64,000 nt of DNA from Turnera subulata (Eukaryota > Streptophyta > Magnoliopsida > Malpighiales > Passifloraceae): positions 92,967 to 156,966 of the forward strand of contig JAKUCV010001361.1 of assembly GCA_028386065.3 (NCBI GenBank). The letters run 5' to 3'. Numbering within the stretch: the stretch's first letter is position 1; each line of letters opens with the position of its first letter. The notes under the pieces are model-generated. The model ran no database searches, was not told the DNA's origin, and worked only from the letters and a program-made list of their open reading frames with translations. Below are positions 48,794 through 61,323 of the stretch, one piece after another. A program made the translations under genes and the position numbers.

Positions 48794-50220
48794 GATACAT
48801 TGTGAAGAAAAACAATTTAGATCCATTGAGAAGTTCAACATTAAATGTTTCTAAGTTGTGCAAGACTAAACTAAGGCACCGAAGATGAACTCCAAAAGGT
48901 AATTCTTAAGCAGAATTAGCCAGCCAATCTACATAAACGTTGGTAGAGTTAACTGGATTTTAATAGTACAACGTGCCACCTAGAATGTTAGATATACAAA
49001 TAGTAAGCTAATTAATTAGTCAGCCAGCCAACTGTCAATTTTGACATGAATATAATCATATGATAAATTGATCAAAATTAACAAATATATGTACGTATTT
49101 ATCCTAATAAACAAACATATTTACTAGTTGATATAATACAAATATAATTGCAATAGTTGTTCCAATGAGAATGAACAAACAATAAATGAATTACCAATAA
49201 ATTATTCAAAACCCAAACTATCACATTTGAGGATTTTTGGTGGGAAAAATTGATGTTATAAAAAACTTTTACATTTTAGTGAGCCGATTCAGCTAGAGCT
49301 AGATTAAATCATAGCGAATGCTGTTAACTATTAACCGATAATTTACGAAATAATCAATGACGGCCTCATTTTTGAGCTTTCCATTAAAAGGAAGAAGAAT
49401 ACGTAATCCACATGGATGGTAAAAAAATAAAAGAATTGAAACGGAAAGAAGGAAAATTAAAAAACATTCACGTCATTGTCATCATTTACGGACAGAGCTA
49501 AAAAATAGGATGGTCCAGTCAGTCACTCACCAAGTGAGTTACGTCAAAGTTGAATTAGGGAAGCTCATTAAAAAAAAAAAAGTTGAATTAGGAAAATATC
49601 AAAAATACTAATTCGGGTTTTTTTTTTCTCGATAGGAACCGACAGAAACATTAGTAAGTGTGCATATTTATTCTGACAAATCGGTGCCACTAGCCAAATT
49701 ATTATTTTTCCTTAGCATAACTTGCTGCATTAATTCGGGACCCCTAAAATTAGCTAAAAGAAAAAATCCACTTCATCGGCGGCAACATTCATCCACACAT
49801 AGTTATTTGTTTTCACCGTTAAGGATTATGTTCATCGTACCAAATAACATGCTAAGCATATCACTAAAAAAATTGATTTTTTTGTCAAAATAAAGTGCAT
49901 TACGACGTTATTAATACATGTTTGTCACCTATAATAAGAGCAAATAACAATACTGTAAAACTTGTCCCCACTATTAAACAGTTTTGGATTCAAGTTGTTT
50001 CTGTACCAGTAAGTTTTAATAAAGATTGATCCTCATTCGAATAAAAAAAAGACTAGTTTTTTTTTTTGGTTACCAAAAAAAAATCAGTTTTTGATCCAAC
50101 ATCAACTTGTGTAACAAAGCAGTAGTGAATTAAAATAGATAATATACTATTTAATAAGGATAGTAAAAAAGAAGATAATATTAAGAATCAAACAAAACGG
50201 AAGAAGAGTAGTCGTCTCGG
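48794..50220. other. Intergenic region upstream of the GABA transaminase gene
   Basis: AT-rich, without a supported gene. Short poly-A and poly-T runs (49570-49582, 49619-49628) suggest old retroposon debris, and a CT repeat near 50218-50233 marks the approach to the gene. Confidence 0.45.
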
Positions 50221-50247
50221 TCTCTCTCTCTCTAGTCTACATTGTCT

Positions 50248-50258
50248 CCTTATAATAA
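50248..50258 (+). promoter_or_regulatory. Candidate TATA box of the GABA transaminase gene
   Basis: CCTTATAATAA follows a CT repeat and lies about 110 bp before the ATG at 50364, leaving a leader of about 80 bp. Weak match; the transcription start was not located otherwise. Confidence 0.35.
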
Positions 50259-50363
50259 TCACCACCACATCACTTGCTTACTCATCATCTCTGTATTGTT
50301 TTAGTTTTTGCATGTTTTTATTGGTTTCTCACTTCCTCTGTCGGAAACACAAGATAAACAAAC

Positions 50364-53300
50364 ATGGTCATCAACAACTTCCTTCGATCCAACCTTAAAT
50401 CCCAGGTAAGAATCTTGATCCTCACCCCCAGTTTTGTTCTTTCTGCCAAATCATATGGACCCTTTTGTTGTTTTGTTATGCTCTTGTTCTTTGGAGACTC
50501 TTGTCTGTTCCTGGTTTTGTGGATCAGTCAATCCAGTGCTTGATCACCATAAATGGCCATGCTTTCACTGTTATATTCCTTTTTTTCAAATTTTTGTTGC
50601 TTTTCGTGTCTCTTGTTTCTTTTTCTTTTGTTATGTTTTGTTTAATCAACTCGTTTGATCATACCACCATCAGTTCGTTTTCATCTATTATTGGCCGAGC
50701 GGTCTCTGAGACTGAAGAGATAAAGCTTGTGTTTTTGCTTGTTGGTCTTGCTCAGCATTTCATTGTTTTATTTAATGAATCTAAATCTCCATATTGGCCT
50801 TGTCTGTTGCAAATTGGATTTTGGAAATCATGGGACATTATAATTTTTGAATGTATAGCTTTTGCTACAAATATGTGTTCTTTGCTTAGCTCAAATCACC
50901 TGTATGCTTTCTTACCAAAACCACAAACTCACCTCCATACATTACATAAGTTAGATCTCTTATCCATACACTGAAAACAATAAAAGTAGCACTACTGGTG
51001 GTCATTGTGTTAGGCATGAGAGGGGAAATTTCATGGCTATTGAAGACAATATGATGAACAGTATGTTTGCTTTTCGAGCATCATTGCCTTCTATGAACAC
51101 TTCTAATCCATGACTATGCGTCCTTTTTCTAGCTGTATTCATACACCAAATATGCTGCTGCTTCTGGAAGTTCAAAGGAATCCCTTCTTCAAGCTCGTCT
51201 CCTGGCTAGACTGTATGGTACAGAGGCATCATTGCAAAAGGAAGATTCAAGTAGTGGGTAAGTGGTCTTTGTGTTCAAGATTCATGTTTAGAAATCTCCG
51301 AACTTTTCTCTCTTCATGTTGTTTTTGTCTTCCTGTATTTGGAAAATCAATTTGTAGTTATGATTAGGGGTATCTGGTGTGGTGATTCGTGTTCGTTATT
51401 ATTATTGCTTACTCACTGCTATCAGAACTTTCCTATTGCAGTTACAAGGGACATGATATGCTGGCGCCTTTCACTGCTGGCTGGCAGGCTTCTGATGTGC
51501 ATCCTCTGGTCATAGACAGATCTGAGGTATATTTTCTCGGACAATTCTTCTCTGATTACCCTTATAATATTAAATGTGTTTTGTCCGTTCTCTTCTTTCT
51601 TTCTTTAAATACTGAAACTAACTAGATGTCTCTGATTTAGGGTAGCTATGTTTATGATATTAAAGGAAAGAAGTATCTTGATGCTCTTGCTGGCCTATGG
51701 TGCACATCCTTAGGTAATTATGTATACTATACCTGTTTATTTGCACGCTCAGTTTTTTTTTTTTTTTCAGCTTGATGTTTTTGTTCATCTTGAATTTGTT
51801 AATTGCAATATTGCTTCTTCCTTTTTTAAAGAAACATATGGCATTGATATTCCATAGTCATAGATATCAATCCAAGCTCCTGTAAGAATTAAGGAAATGT
51901 TATTCCTCGAGTTCTCCTGTAATTGTAATCCTAATTCTTCTTAAAAAATATATTAAGTAAAGCTGGTGCCTTTTTCTTTGGTCTCACCAACATCGTTCTT
52001 ACTTGCAACTAAATTTCAAAGTTACCAGAAGCACAATTACAGTGATCGAGTGTAGCACCAAGGGAAAGTGAAAGGAATATATAGAAGGGCGAAGAGAAAA
52101 GGGAAGAAAAACTACAAATTGGGGAGAAAGAGAAACGAACTTGAGATATGCGGTATAGCTAGTAATCAAATGCCTAGTGTCCACTATGATTTGCATAATT
52201 GGTGAGCATTCATGTCTCAAAAGAATCCATGCTTCGCACAAATCTCACAAAGAAATGGAAGAAGGCTCTTTGGTGATGGGTCTGCAGTTCGTCAATCATC
52301 TCAAACTCCACTTCAACATCCTTCAGCATGCAGTGCATTATTATTATCATTTTCTTATGGATTGCTTATCTATAACTTGTTGGGAACCTAAAAAAAAAGA
52401 AGTTAATATACGTGTCAGTTTTCTTTCATTAACAAAAGATGTAAATTTTTATGACTTCCTTACTGATTCCTTCATACTTTCATAATTACCGGGGTTTAGC
52501 TGTGTAATTTTTAAGTCTGCAAGTCGAAACCAGCTGCTGATGTGACATTGACTATCTGCACCTTGCAGGAGGAAATGAACAGCGTCTTGTGGATGCTGCA
52601 ACGAAGCAGCTGAGTACCCTGCCATTTTATCATTCCTTCTGGAATCGTACAACAAAACCTTCTCTGGTACTTGAATGTTTACTTTGTATTCCATATGTAA
52701 TCGACAATGTGATTTTGTTTTTTATTTTATGATAATCTTGCTTTTCCATCAAAGCCTCATTCACAATGTGATGATCTGTATATCCATGGTATATGGATTA
52801 TTACTTCTTTTACATCTGCTATCCAATACAATTTCTCTGCTGTGTTATTAATGCCTTTTAATCTTATAGGATCTTGCTAAGGAACTGATACAATCTTTTA
52901 CTGCAACGAAAATGGGAAAAGCTTTCTTTACAAATAGTGGATCAGAAGCCAATGACACCCAGGTTTTCTTTTACTTTCTTTGTCATCCAGTGCTCTTTAT
53001 TACTTGCTCAGAGGAAAAAACTGTTGTTTCTATTATTTCTTCATTGTTATCTTCAAGTCCTTATAGTTCTCTTCAATTGATATTTACTATACCAAGCTTC
53101 TCAAGGACTTCAGGCTTTGATTGATAGTGAGTCTTAACTTCATTTCGGCATTGTGTTTGCATGCCAGTTACCCTCTTGATATGACCTGAAAAGTTCTGAT
53201 ACATGATGTTTTTGTGGAAACTAAACAATTAGAAATAGATGAATACAGATTTGTTATTTGGTATTTTGTGTTTTTTGTATCAAGTCCTGATTTTCTACTC

Positions 53301-56300
53301 TTAATAAGGATAACAGCATCGTCAATGTTGTTGATAAGCAGACTGATCTTATTTATATGCTCAAATTACTCATTTTAGGTGAAGTTGGTTTGGTATTATA
53401 ACAATGCTCTTGGAAGACCAGAGAAGAAGAAATTTATAGCTCGATCAAAATCGTATGTTGAACTACCTTGTATTGTCTTAGTATCTGTTCGCATTATCCC
53501 TCAATTAATAATCATGATCTTGGCAGATACCATGGTTCAACTCTAATATCAGCCAGTCTATCAGGGTAAGACTATTCCCTTACCACAAAAGCTGGACCTT
53601 AACATTTTGTTCACTGGAGAAACTAATATATATAACAGCCTTCCAGCTTTGCACCAAAAATTTGATCTGCCTGCTCCATTTGTACTACACACAGACTGCC
53701 CTCATTACTGGCGCTTCCATCTTCCAGGTTTCCACATTACTTAGGCCACGCTGCCATTGCTGAATTTCTTTCTAAAATTAGATGATTGTTATTTAACAAA
53801 AAAGGGATGCATGTTCCAGGTGAGACAGAGGAGGAATTCTCGACAAGATTAGCCAATAATTTGGAGACTCTTATCCTGAAAGAGGGACCTGAGACAGTAA
53901 TTTAATTGGAACTTCTTTCTTGTGTGGTTGTATGCAATTTTATTTATAAACAAAGATGTCTGGCCTAACTTGCATTCCATTTCTTTTCTTTTCAGATTGC
54001 GGCCTTTATTGCAGAGCCTGTCATGGGGGCAGGAGGTGTGATACCTCCCCCTGCTACTTATTTTGAAAAGGTGAGAAGTCTCGCAATTTGCTCCAATTTG
54101 GGCCAACTTCAAGACTGAAAATGACCTTTTATCCTTAGAATGCACAGGAAGTAGACATGCAGGCATGTTTGTGTTTACTAATTAGTTTACACTTTTTGTA
54201 AGTGTTGAAAATGATAGTGAAAATTATATTTGCATTGGGTATCTATGCCTATGGACGGGAGTTATGGGAATCTGGAGGGGTAAGTGATCTTGTAAAGATA
54301 CGAAGATAAGTCCTGGCTCTAATGCCCCTAATTGTTTCTGCACTTGTATGGAGGGAACATAAAAAGAAGAGCTTTGTAGGGAGATGACTTGCCCCTTGCT
54401 AGGACTACAGATGTTTGGATAAAAGTCATTATTGTTGGTAAAGAAAGAAATGTTCTTATCATGTTCTTTCGTTTAACTGACTACATAGAGTCCCCCTCTT
54501 GTTAATGATTTTTATGGCTTATGCGTTGTTGCCTCTATTTATAAGTTTACTTCTAAAAATAGACAGATTCTTACTGCTAAATTGGATATGGATAATATCA
54601 GCTGAGTTTTGAATATTAATGTTATCATGGAGCCATGTCTCAGGTGGTTTCTTGTTTTGCATGGTTGAGTAAAATGTGGCATTTTAGTCTCTAATTATTC
54701 TAACACGACAAACTAGTGGTTGATCTTGCATATTTGTTCCTTATGCAAAACTCATCGTCACTTATCTTTCATCAACATTCAGTTTATGATTAGTCTAGCC
54801 CTTTGTTTTCTGCAGGTCCAAGCTGTAGTAAAAAAATACGACATTCTTTTTATTGCAGATGAGGTACTTTACTCTTGGCTCCTACTGCAAGGAAATGCTA
54901 TGTGGTTGCGACGTATTGTTCATCACTTTTATATTTGTTCTAGGTCATCTGTGCATTTGGAAGGCTTGGGACAATGTATGGGTCTGACAAATACAACATT
55001 AAACCAGATCTTGTAACATTAGCAAAGGTAATAGAAGATGGAGTTTTGTTAACTATTGTTGATGTTCTAAGGTTGTACTTCATTTTCGTTTACTGAATTT
55101 GCATTCGTTTCCCTAGGCTCTTTCTTCTGGATACATGCCAATTGGAGCTGTTCTGGTGAGCCCTGAAATTTCAGATGTGATTCACTCTCAAAGCAGTAAA
55201 CTTGGTATGCGAATATTCCGTCATCAAGAGCATGTTTATATATCCTTCAAAACGCTTTGCCTGATTTCTTCCATATCAGGTGCTTTTTCTCATGGATTCA
55301 CCTATTCTGGCCACCCTGTTTCCTGTGCGGTTGCAATTGAAACACTCAAGATATACAAGTGGGTTCCTTTATCAATCACCTATATGTTCTTTCAAGCACT
55401 TCTTTTAATGGAAAATCAGTTTCATGCCTGCCTGTCTGGTGCAAGGCCCAATTATTAAGGGCATAAAGCAAACTTAAAAATGGATGATGAAATACATATT
55501 TTCTACGTCAACTAGTTTAATGAATGGCCATGACATGTGATATTAGTGCTGACGCTACATATTTGTTTCAAGGATCCATGGCATACCACTTTGAAATTAA
55601 CTGCTCCGCAAAAAAAAATCTCTCTTTTTCTGTTTGCAGGGAAAGAAACATTCTCGAGCAAATTAATAAAATTGCTCCAAAGTTTCAAGATGGCGTTAAA
55701 GCATTTTCTGACAGTTCCATCGTTGGGGAGGTATGCCGCATGCTTGAAATGGATTGATAGGGGAATTTTGAGAACAAATTTTGGCAATTATGGTGATAAT
55801 ACTTATTCTAATGCATCAGATACGAGGAACCGGCTTGATTCTTGGTACAGAGTTTGTAGACAATAAGTCACCCAATGATCCGTTTCCTGCTGAATGGGGC
55901 AAGTTTCAGCTTCTTTCTTGTTACTCTATATTTATTCATATTTAGAATGTATAAAGGGCAAATTGTTGTGTACCCCCATCCAGTGGTTGTCTTAATCATC
56001 GAAAATCTGGGTAAAAGAAGAATAACTATTGCAACTAAGGTGGAAAATGACGTTGGGAGATTAATTATAAAACTAAGTTCTCTTAAGAACAAGTAAAGTG
56101 TTCTAGAATAAGAGTATTGTACATTGTGATAACTAAGAGCCTAGATTTGATCTGTCTTCTGGGTCAACTAGTCTTTTGGTTTGCATGATCGTTTTCTTTT
56201 CATTACTAATGCTATCTGTTAGCAACACCCTATCTACGTATAGGTTCACATTTTTCCTTCAGTTTTCATCAACATCTTCATGTCCTTTCTGCTAATATTC

Positions 56301-59300
56301 GGTTGACCATTGGAATCTAGGGGTAGGCACATATTTTGGAGCCCAATGTGCGGAGCAAGGGTTGCTAGTACGTGTTGCAGGGGATAACATAATGATGTCG
56401 CCACCTTATATAATGACTCCTGAACAAGTTGATGAGGTATGCTTTTGCGTTTTTCATTATTATTACTCTTTCAACTATATAACAATAGTCTTTCATATTT
56501 CAAAATCAAATTTAGACGTTCCATGTTTGTCTAAGATGCTGAGATTTTTTGGAGATATTGTGTACATTTGAGAGTGAATATGTTACTAGTGGTTCTCGCG
56601 AGAAGAAAACTTTGAACACCAGAACTAAGTGCTATCACTTTAAGCTATCTCTCTTTTCGAATTCCACCAAATGTACCTTCTCGTTTTGTTCCTTGAAGAG
56701 TTTTTGGGTTTTTAGTACAGTTGGTACCCAACTTTCTTACGTTGGGTCAATCGTGTACCTACAGCTTTTCTCGAGACATTTATGTATCTTGAGTTTTAGC
56801 GGGCAGGTTAGTCATGGGTCTCGGGCGGGGCATGTGCTGACGTGGTTTCTGCCCCAAATTGAGCTGCTGCCCGTAGCTCAAAACGACGTCGTATCAGCAT
56901 GATACGACGTCATTTCATATCTACGTGTCAAAGGTGGGTCTCACCAAGGTTCAACCAATCAAGATAGTAATTCAATGATATTAGAATCCAACCAGGGTTC
57001 AACCAAAAAGATAACAAAAAGATAAAACACCAAACTAGTTTACCAAATACTAGTCGGGAAAACGGGAAAAAAATAGCGTGAAAATCCTAAGCTTTTCATT
57101 TATATACACAGATTTAATAAAAAAAATTCTTTTAAACACACAAAAAAACTGGTAAACATGGACCCAAAACAAAGATCTCACATAACCTGAAAATCTCTCC
57201 CTCCTCACCACTTTCTCCCCTTCCCCTCTCCGTCTCAAACTAACCCCCACCACCATCACCCATCTTTCCTCCTCTCTTTCCCTGCTCCCTAAAAGCTGCC
57301 GCTTCAGCTTCTACGTCCCGTCCCTTGGAACTTCGCTAACCTTGAAAACCGCCCAACCGAATCGAACGACTCCGATGTATTCGGTGAGGAGGGAGCTCAA
57401 GGGGATTCAACCCCTCGTGGGTAGCCTCCTCCGCCTCTGAGACTGGCGAGCTTGGTTGCAATTCTTGTTAGGGCTCTTGCTGCAAAGGTACGGATTGGGG
57501 GCTCGGTGGGATTGAAACATGGCCTTGGGCGGCAGCATTTAGGGTATTTTCAAAATGGTAGTTCTTTTTATTTGATTTGTAGAAATCAACAATGGTGTCT
57601 GCAAACATTCAATTGCAACTTTCGTACAAATTGGATTGATTGCTGGTGGTTGTATATTTGGACAAAAATCCATTATTACTGGATGCCTGTCCGATATAAA
57701 GCCAGAAGAAATAAATCCACCGCTTTCTTTGTATTTGTACTGGGGAAGGAGGAGAACCAGAAGACTTAACAGTTTACTAGATCAACCTTTGAGACGGTGC
57801 AAAGACATCAACCTTTGTACTTCTCAGCAATACTTTTCTGTTGGTGTCAATTTTGGTTGATGGCGTTTGTGGTGGTGGTCTCGGGCTTGGGTGTTTGGCG
57901 GTTGTGGTGGTGATGTTGACTTCTGGATGGTGGTTGTGCTGGTGGTGTTGGGTTTTGGATGGTGGTGGAGGCAAAGTGTGATGGGTGGTGGTGATTTGCA
58001 GTGGTGAGGGGCTGGAATCGGGAAAAAGTTTGCTATTTTTTTGGAATAAAAATTGTTATTTATTATACAAAAATTAATTTTAATTTTTTAAATTTGGGCC
58101 GGAATCGGGAAAAAAAATCCAGGCTGGAAGCACAAATTATATAAAACCCGTTATAACTTATGTTACGTATTGCTTTATACAAATTCCTCAAAAATGATTT
58201 TCTTTATACAAAACAAATCCATTTATAATATGGATACTTTATTATTGGGATGATATTTTGGGTTTGGTTAAACCTCTCAAACTAGGTAAGAATCGGGTGG
58301 AAAGCTACTCAAATCAGGTAAGAACCGGGTGGAAAGCTACTAGGAGAATGGTGGAACCCACACCTGCCACATGGACGCTAAACGACGTCGTATCATGGTG
58401 ATACTATGTCGTTTTGAGCTACGGTCAGCAGCCCAAAATTGGGCAGAAACCACGTCAGCACATGCCCCGCCTGAGACCCATGACTGACCTGCCCGCTAAA
58501 ACTCAAGGTACATAAATGTCTCGAGAAAAGTTATAGGTACACGATTGACCCAACGTAAAAAAATTGGGTACCAATTGTACCAAAAACCCAAGAGTTTTTT
58601 GACATCTGAGTTACTCCTATTTCACCCGACATGATGATATTTTTCTCAAGAGACCTGCATAGATGCGCATGATTTTCTTTTGGTTTCCTTTCGAAATTGT
58701 TCCATCTGCTGATGAACACTGTTTATCCTGATGAAACTCTTCTTTTGGATGGATGCCTAGCTAGTGCGTAATTGTAGCTGTATTCTTTTTTTTTGTTTGT
58801 GAGAGGAGTTAAATTATATTTTTCATAATTGTAAAACTGGATTTCATGCCTATTTACACTCCGTTTGGTATCATGGAATTGAATTCAATTCCAAGAATTG
58901 AAATCAATTCCTTAGTTTGGTATAATTTTACTTCACTTAAAATAAGAATTGAATTCCATTTTTTATTTTTGGAGCAATATTTTGATAATATTTCAAATCC
59001 AAGCAAAACCTATCGGATTTGGAATTCAATTCCATTGGATAAGTATTGGTATGTCTAAATGACAAAAATGACCCTATATTCTTATTTTAATTTTTTTTAG
59101 CAAAAGGACAACTTATGTAATTTTAGCAATTCAATTGATAATTTGATTTATACCAAATATTGGAATTGAATTCAATTCCTCATTATTAAAAAATATACCA
59201 AGCATGGGAATTGATTTCATAATGAATTCAAATTCTAAATTTTTAATGATTTGAATTCAATTCCAATTCCAAATTGATACCAAACGGACTGTTAAGGTGC

Positions 59301-59448
59301 AACAACATCATCCCGTTCTTGATTTGATCTAGCAATCTAATCACTTATTGCATTTTACTTTCTTTTGCAGCTGATAACCAAATATGGGAAAGCACTGAAG
59401 GCAACTGAAGAGAGGGTAAAGGAACTCAAGGCTCAACAGAAGAAGTAA
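50364..59448 (+). CDS. POP2: Gamma-aminobutyrate transaminase (pyruvate/glyoxylate-dependent type), mitochondrial
   Basis: Class-III PLP aminotransferase that converts GABA to succinic semialdehyde in mitochondria (GABA shunt). Nineteen coding exons predict 510 residues: 50364-50405, 51133-51257, 51442-51526, 51641-51713, 52569-52666, 52870-52962, 53379-53452, 53527-53565, 53639-53727, 53820-53896, 53996-54070, 54816-54863, 54944-55027, 55117-55204, 55280-55358, 55640-55730, 55820-55898, 56321-56436, 59371-59448. All phases join cleanly. The first ~25 residues are Arg/Ser-rich without acids, like a mitochondrial presequence. Cofactor motifs are complete: GSEAND (165-170), YHG (198-200), Asp305 in IADE and the PLP Lys334 in TLAK, the last codon of exon 13. 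Introns are GT-AG except intron 17, which is GC-AG. Intron 18 holds a MULE and a MITE. Length and sequence match the Arabidopsis POP2 enzyme as I recall it. Confidence 0.95.
55899..56320 (+). other. GC-AG intron 17 of the GABA transaminase gene
   Basis: Exon 17 ends GAATGGG and is followed by GCAAGTTTC. The next exon starts GGGTAGGC after TTGGAATCTAG. Only this join keeps the conserved EWGVG reading (here [10 protein letters not shown]); there is no GT donor nearby in the right phase. Confidence 0.8.
56706..58590. mobile_element. Mutator-like element (MULE) in the last intron of the GABA transaminase gene
   Basis: Terminal inverted repeats of about 230 bp (56706-~56935 and ~58365-58590) start GGGTTTTTAGTACAG and, read inward from the right, GGGTTTTTGGTACAA. 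A perfect 9-bp duplication AGAGTTTTT flanks it (56697-56705, 58591-58599). Long repeats plus a 9-bp duplication identify Mutator. No transposase is visible in the ~1.4-kb interior. That interior includes a CT-rich leader-like stretch (57180-57300) and gene-like blocks (57370-57490, 57580-57720), so it may be a Pack-MULE carrying host gene pieces. Coding frames there are short and broken. Confidence 0.9.
58857..59291. mobile_element. MITE, probably PIF/Harbinger (Tourist-like), in the same intron
   Basis: Ends CACTCCGTTTGGTATCA and, inverted, CAGTCCGTTTGGTATCA. Flanks are TTA at 58854-58856 and 59292-59294, the 3-bp TWA duplication of the PIF/Harbinger group. It is 435 bp, rich in GAATTGAATTC-like palindromes, with no coding capacity. 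Confidence 0.7.
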
Positions 59449-59552
59449 ACCGTAGTTGTTGATGATGAAAAAATTATGTAGCCTCCAGTCTAGGCAAATC
59501 TAGTTGCTCTTACAAATGTTCTTGGTCACTTGTCTGAATAATTTTACGTGCC

Positions 59553-59558
59553 AATAAA
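59553..59558 (+). terminator. Polyadenylation signal of the GABA transaminase gene
   Basis: AATAAA about 105 bp after the stop codon, followed by a T-rich stretch. Confidence 0.6.
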
Positions 59559-59599
59559 ATTTTATTATCTTTCTGCCACTTTTATTCTCTTAAACCCAA

Positions 59600-60173
59600 T
59601 TTTTCCTATGATGGGTTAATAAACTGATTGCATCAAAAAGTTCTAACCCGGAGAAAACCCTGGTTCTGAATTAATCGCGTTGATCTGGCTGGCCAGTCTA
59701 GATTAATGACATTGGGAAACTCGCCTCACATAGTCAGGTGCAAGATCGGGTCGAATCTGGATTACCATAACCAGGTGTGCGATCGAATCCGGAGATAGGT
59801 AGAATTATCATAACCAAGTGTGCGATCAGGGCGAATCCTGATTAGTTGGAGCAAAGCTTTAGATACCAAAGGGAAAAAAAAATTATTATGTTTTTAATGA
59901 AAAAAATTGGGGAAGCAATTCTCTCACAACTTTATGCCTTCATTTTTCGAGCTAGATCCTCGTGGCTGAAAAACTATCATTTGTCCTTAATGAAATTAAG
60001 TTTCCACCCCAAACAAAAATCTATTATTATGCACAAGGATTATCCGAATCCTTCCATTTTAACCAAAAAAATAGAAGAAACAAAATGAGAAAATAGATGA
60101 ATTCGGGGGGTAAATATTATTTTCCTAACGGTCAACGAAGCAAGAAACAAAGTAAATGAGGCAAGTGAAAGAA
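59600..60173. other. Intergenic DNA between two convergent genes
   Basis: Contains three partial repeats of a segment with CCAGGTGTGCGATCG-like and GATCGGGTCGAATCTGGATTA-like pieces between about 59738 and 59845. It presumably also contains the 3' untranslated region of the minus-strand gene. No coding evidence. Confidence 0.4.
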
Positions 60174-60514
60174 TCAACTTCTGGATTGCCTATCCGCCTT
60201 TCTTCTAGCTCGCTTTTCCCTGGAGCTGAGAGATCTCCTTCTCCTGAACCCTCCATCCTCGTTGTCTTCTTCATCCAAAACCCTCAAAGTTTTCTATATA
60301 CAAAACCAATGACAAAAACATCAACAGAAATGATTAACTTAATTATTAATATATAATCAATCCAACCCAACACAATGACCCATGAAGATGGAATAATTAA
60401 AAAAAAATGCATGCATACCTCTCTTATCTCAGAAAAGCTCACAGCATAGAAAGTGACAGCAGCAGCAGCAACAATTCCCAGTATTGGAAGAGCCACCTGC
60501 ATAGCCCCATCCAT
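60174..60514 (-). CDS. Small single-pass membrane protein (71 residues, two exons)
   Basis: Exon 1 is 60514-60419 (32 codons) and exon 2 is 60293-60174, joined in phase 0 across a GT-AG intron (GAGAG|GTATGC, TATATAG|AAAAC). The protein starts MDGAMQVALPILGIVAAA, whose residues 6-27 form one hydrophobic segment, followed by an acidic patch (LDEEDNEDGG) and a strongly basic tail (RRRRSLSSREKRARRK). This fits a signal-anchor or tail-exposed membrane protein. The same kind of short unknown protein is conserved in plants, and from memory Arabidopsis has one beside POP2, which would make this a syntenic pair. Its role is unknown. Reading through the intron gives a false 76-residue frame. Confidence 0.8.
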
Positions 60515-61114
60515 TTTTCCTTACCCTTCTTTTAATGGCTTTGTCAATTGTCACTAGTTTTTCTTTCCCGTCTTTAGTAAAGGAAAAGAGGTGAGGCCTC
60601 TATAATTTTGAATGTAAACCACCAGAATGAAAGTGTCACGACAGGTGATGAGGATAATGCTTTGTGGGAAAGAAAAAAAAAATGGATAATGATGGGAGTG
60701 ATGGGTTGAAAAAAGTTCATTGGGCCATCCAATCCAAGCCTGGATCAAAAGCTTATTGAGAAAAAAATGCATGCATTTTCTGAGGAGTGGTATCAAGTTA
60801 TATTTCTTTAAATAACTCATTCTGTTTTTTTGTTAATTTGCAATAATTTACCAACCACATTTTGAGTTGCTTTATTCAAATTAACTTATTAATTCATAAA
60901 AGTTGGATGAAAAGTAGCTTCAAATCAAAAGTATGAAGTCATCTTAGAGGAATACTTATTTATATTTCTTTTCATTCAAATTATAATCTTTTAGTTCTAT
61001 AGAAAAAAAATGCAATATCTTTTTTACTTCTGTAAATTCAAAATAAATTGAAAATATGTATGAGATGCGAATAAAATAACCTAAAATTCCTCATAAAAAA
61101 AAAAACCTAAAACT
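60515..61114. other. Upstream region of the small membrane-protein gene
   Basis: AT-rich with no supported gene. The minus-strand frame 60820-60554 is not convincing. The promoter presumably lies here but I could not pick a clear TATA box. Confidence 0.4.
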
Positions 61115-61306
61115 CACATGACGCATAAGCGACTAAGCGAGGTCTCGGGTTCGAGTCTTCGTGTACGCAGAAAACCTCATTTGAGAGACTAACCCACCAT
61201 TGCCTAGGTGTGTCACCCGAGTCGAGCTAGATTTAGTCTGGTGTCTTTGATGTCCTTAAAGGTGGACTGGCCCGGGATACTAGTGGGAAACCAAAAAAAA
61301 AAAAAA
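61115..61306 (+). mobile_element. SINE-like retroposon
   Basis: About 190 bp ending in A14 (61293-61306). It contains a good RNA polymerase III B box, GGTTCGAGTC, at 61148-61157 within GGTCTCGGGTTCGAGTCTTC, preceded by an A-box-like AAGCGACTAAGCG about 20 bp upstream. That is the tRNA-derived head of a plant SINE. I could not find a clear target duplication. Confidence 0.6.
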
Positions 61307-61323
61307 TTATACATTAGTTGGTA

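Noticed and set aside
50465..50974. 169-residue hydrophobic frame
   Set aside because: It lies in intron 1 of the GABA transaminase gene; T-rich intron sequence gives a false membrane-like frame.
52449..52694. Minus-strand 81-residue frame
   Set aside because: It lies antisense over exon 5 of the GABA transaminase gene and is a shadow of it.
57050..57259. Minus-strand frame inside the MULE
   Set aside because: Short, no recognisable domain, and it runs through an AT-rich stretch; kept only as part of the possible captured fragment.
60284..60514. 76-residue version of the small membrane protein
   Set aside because: It reads through the intron; splicing at 60419/60293 gives the better 71-residue product with a basic tail.
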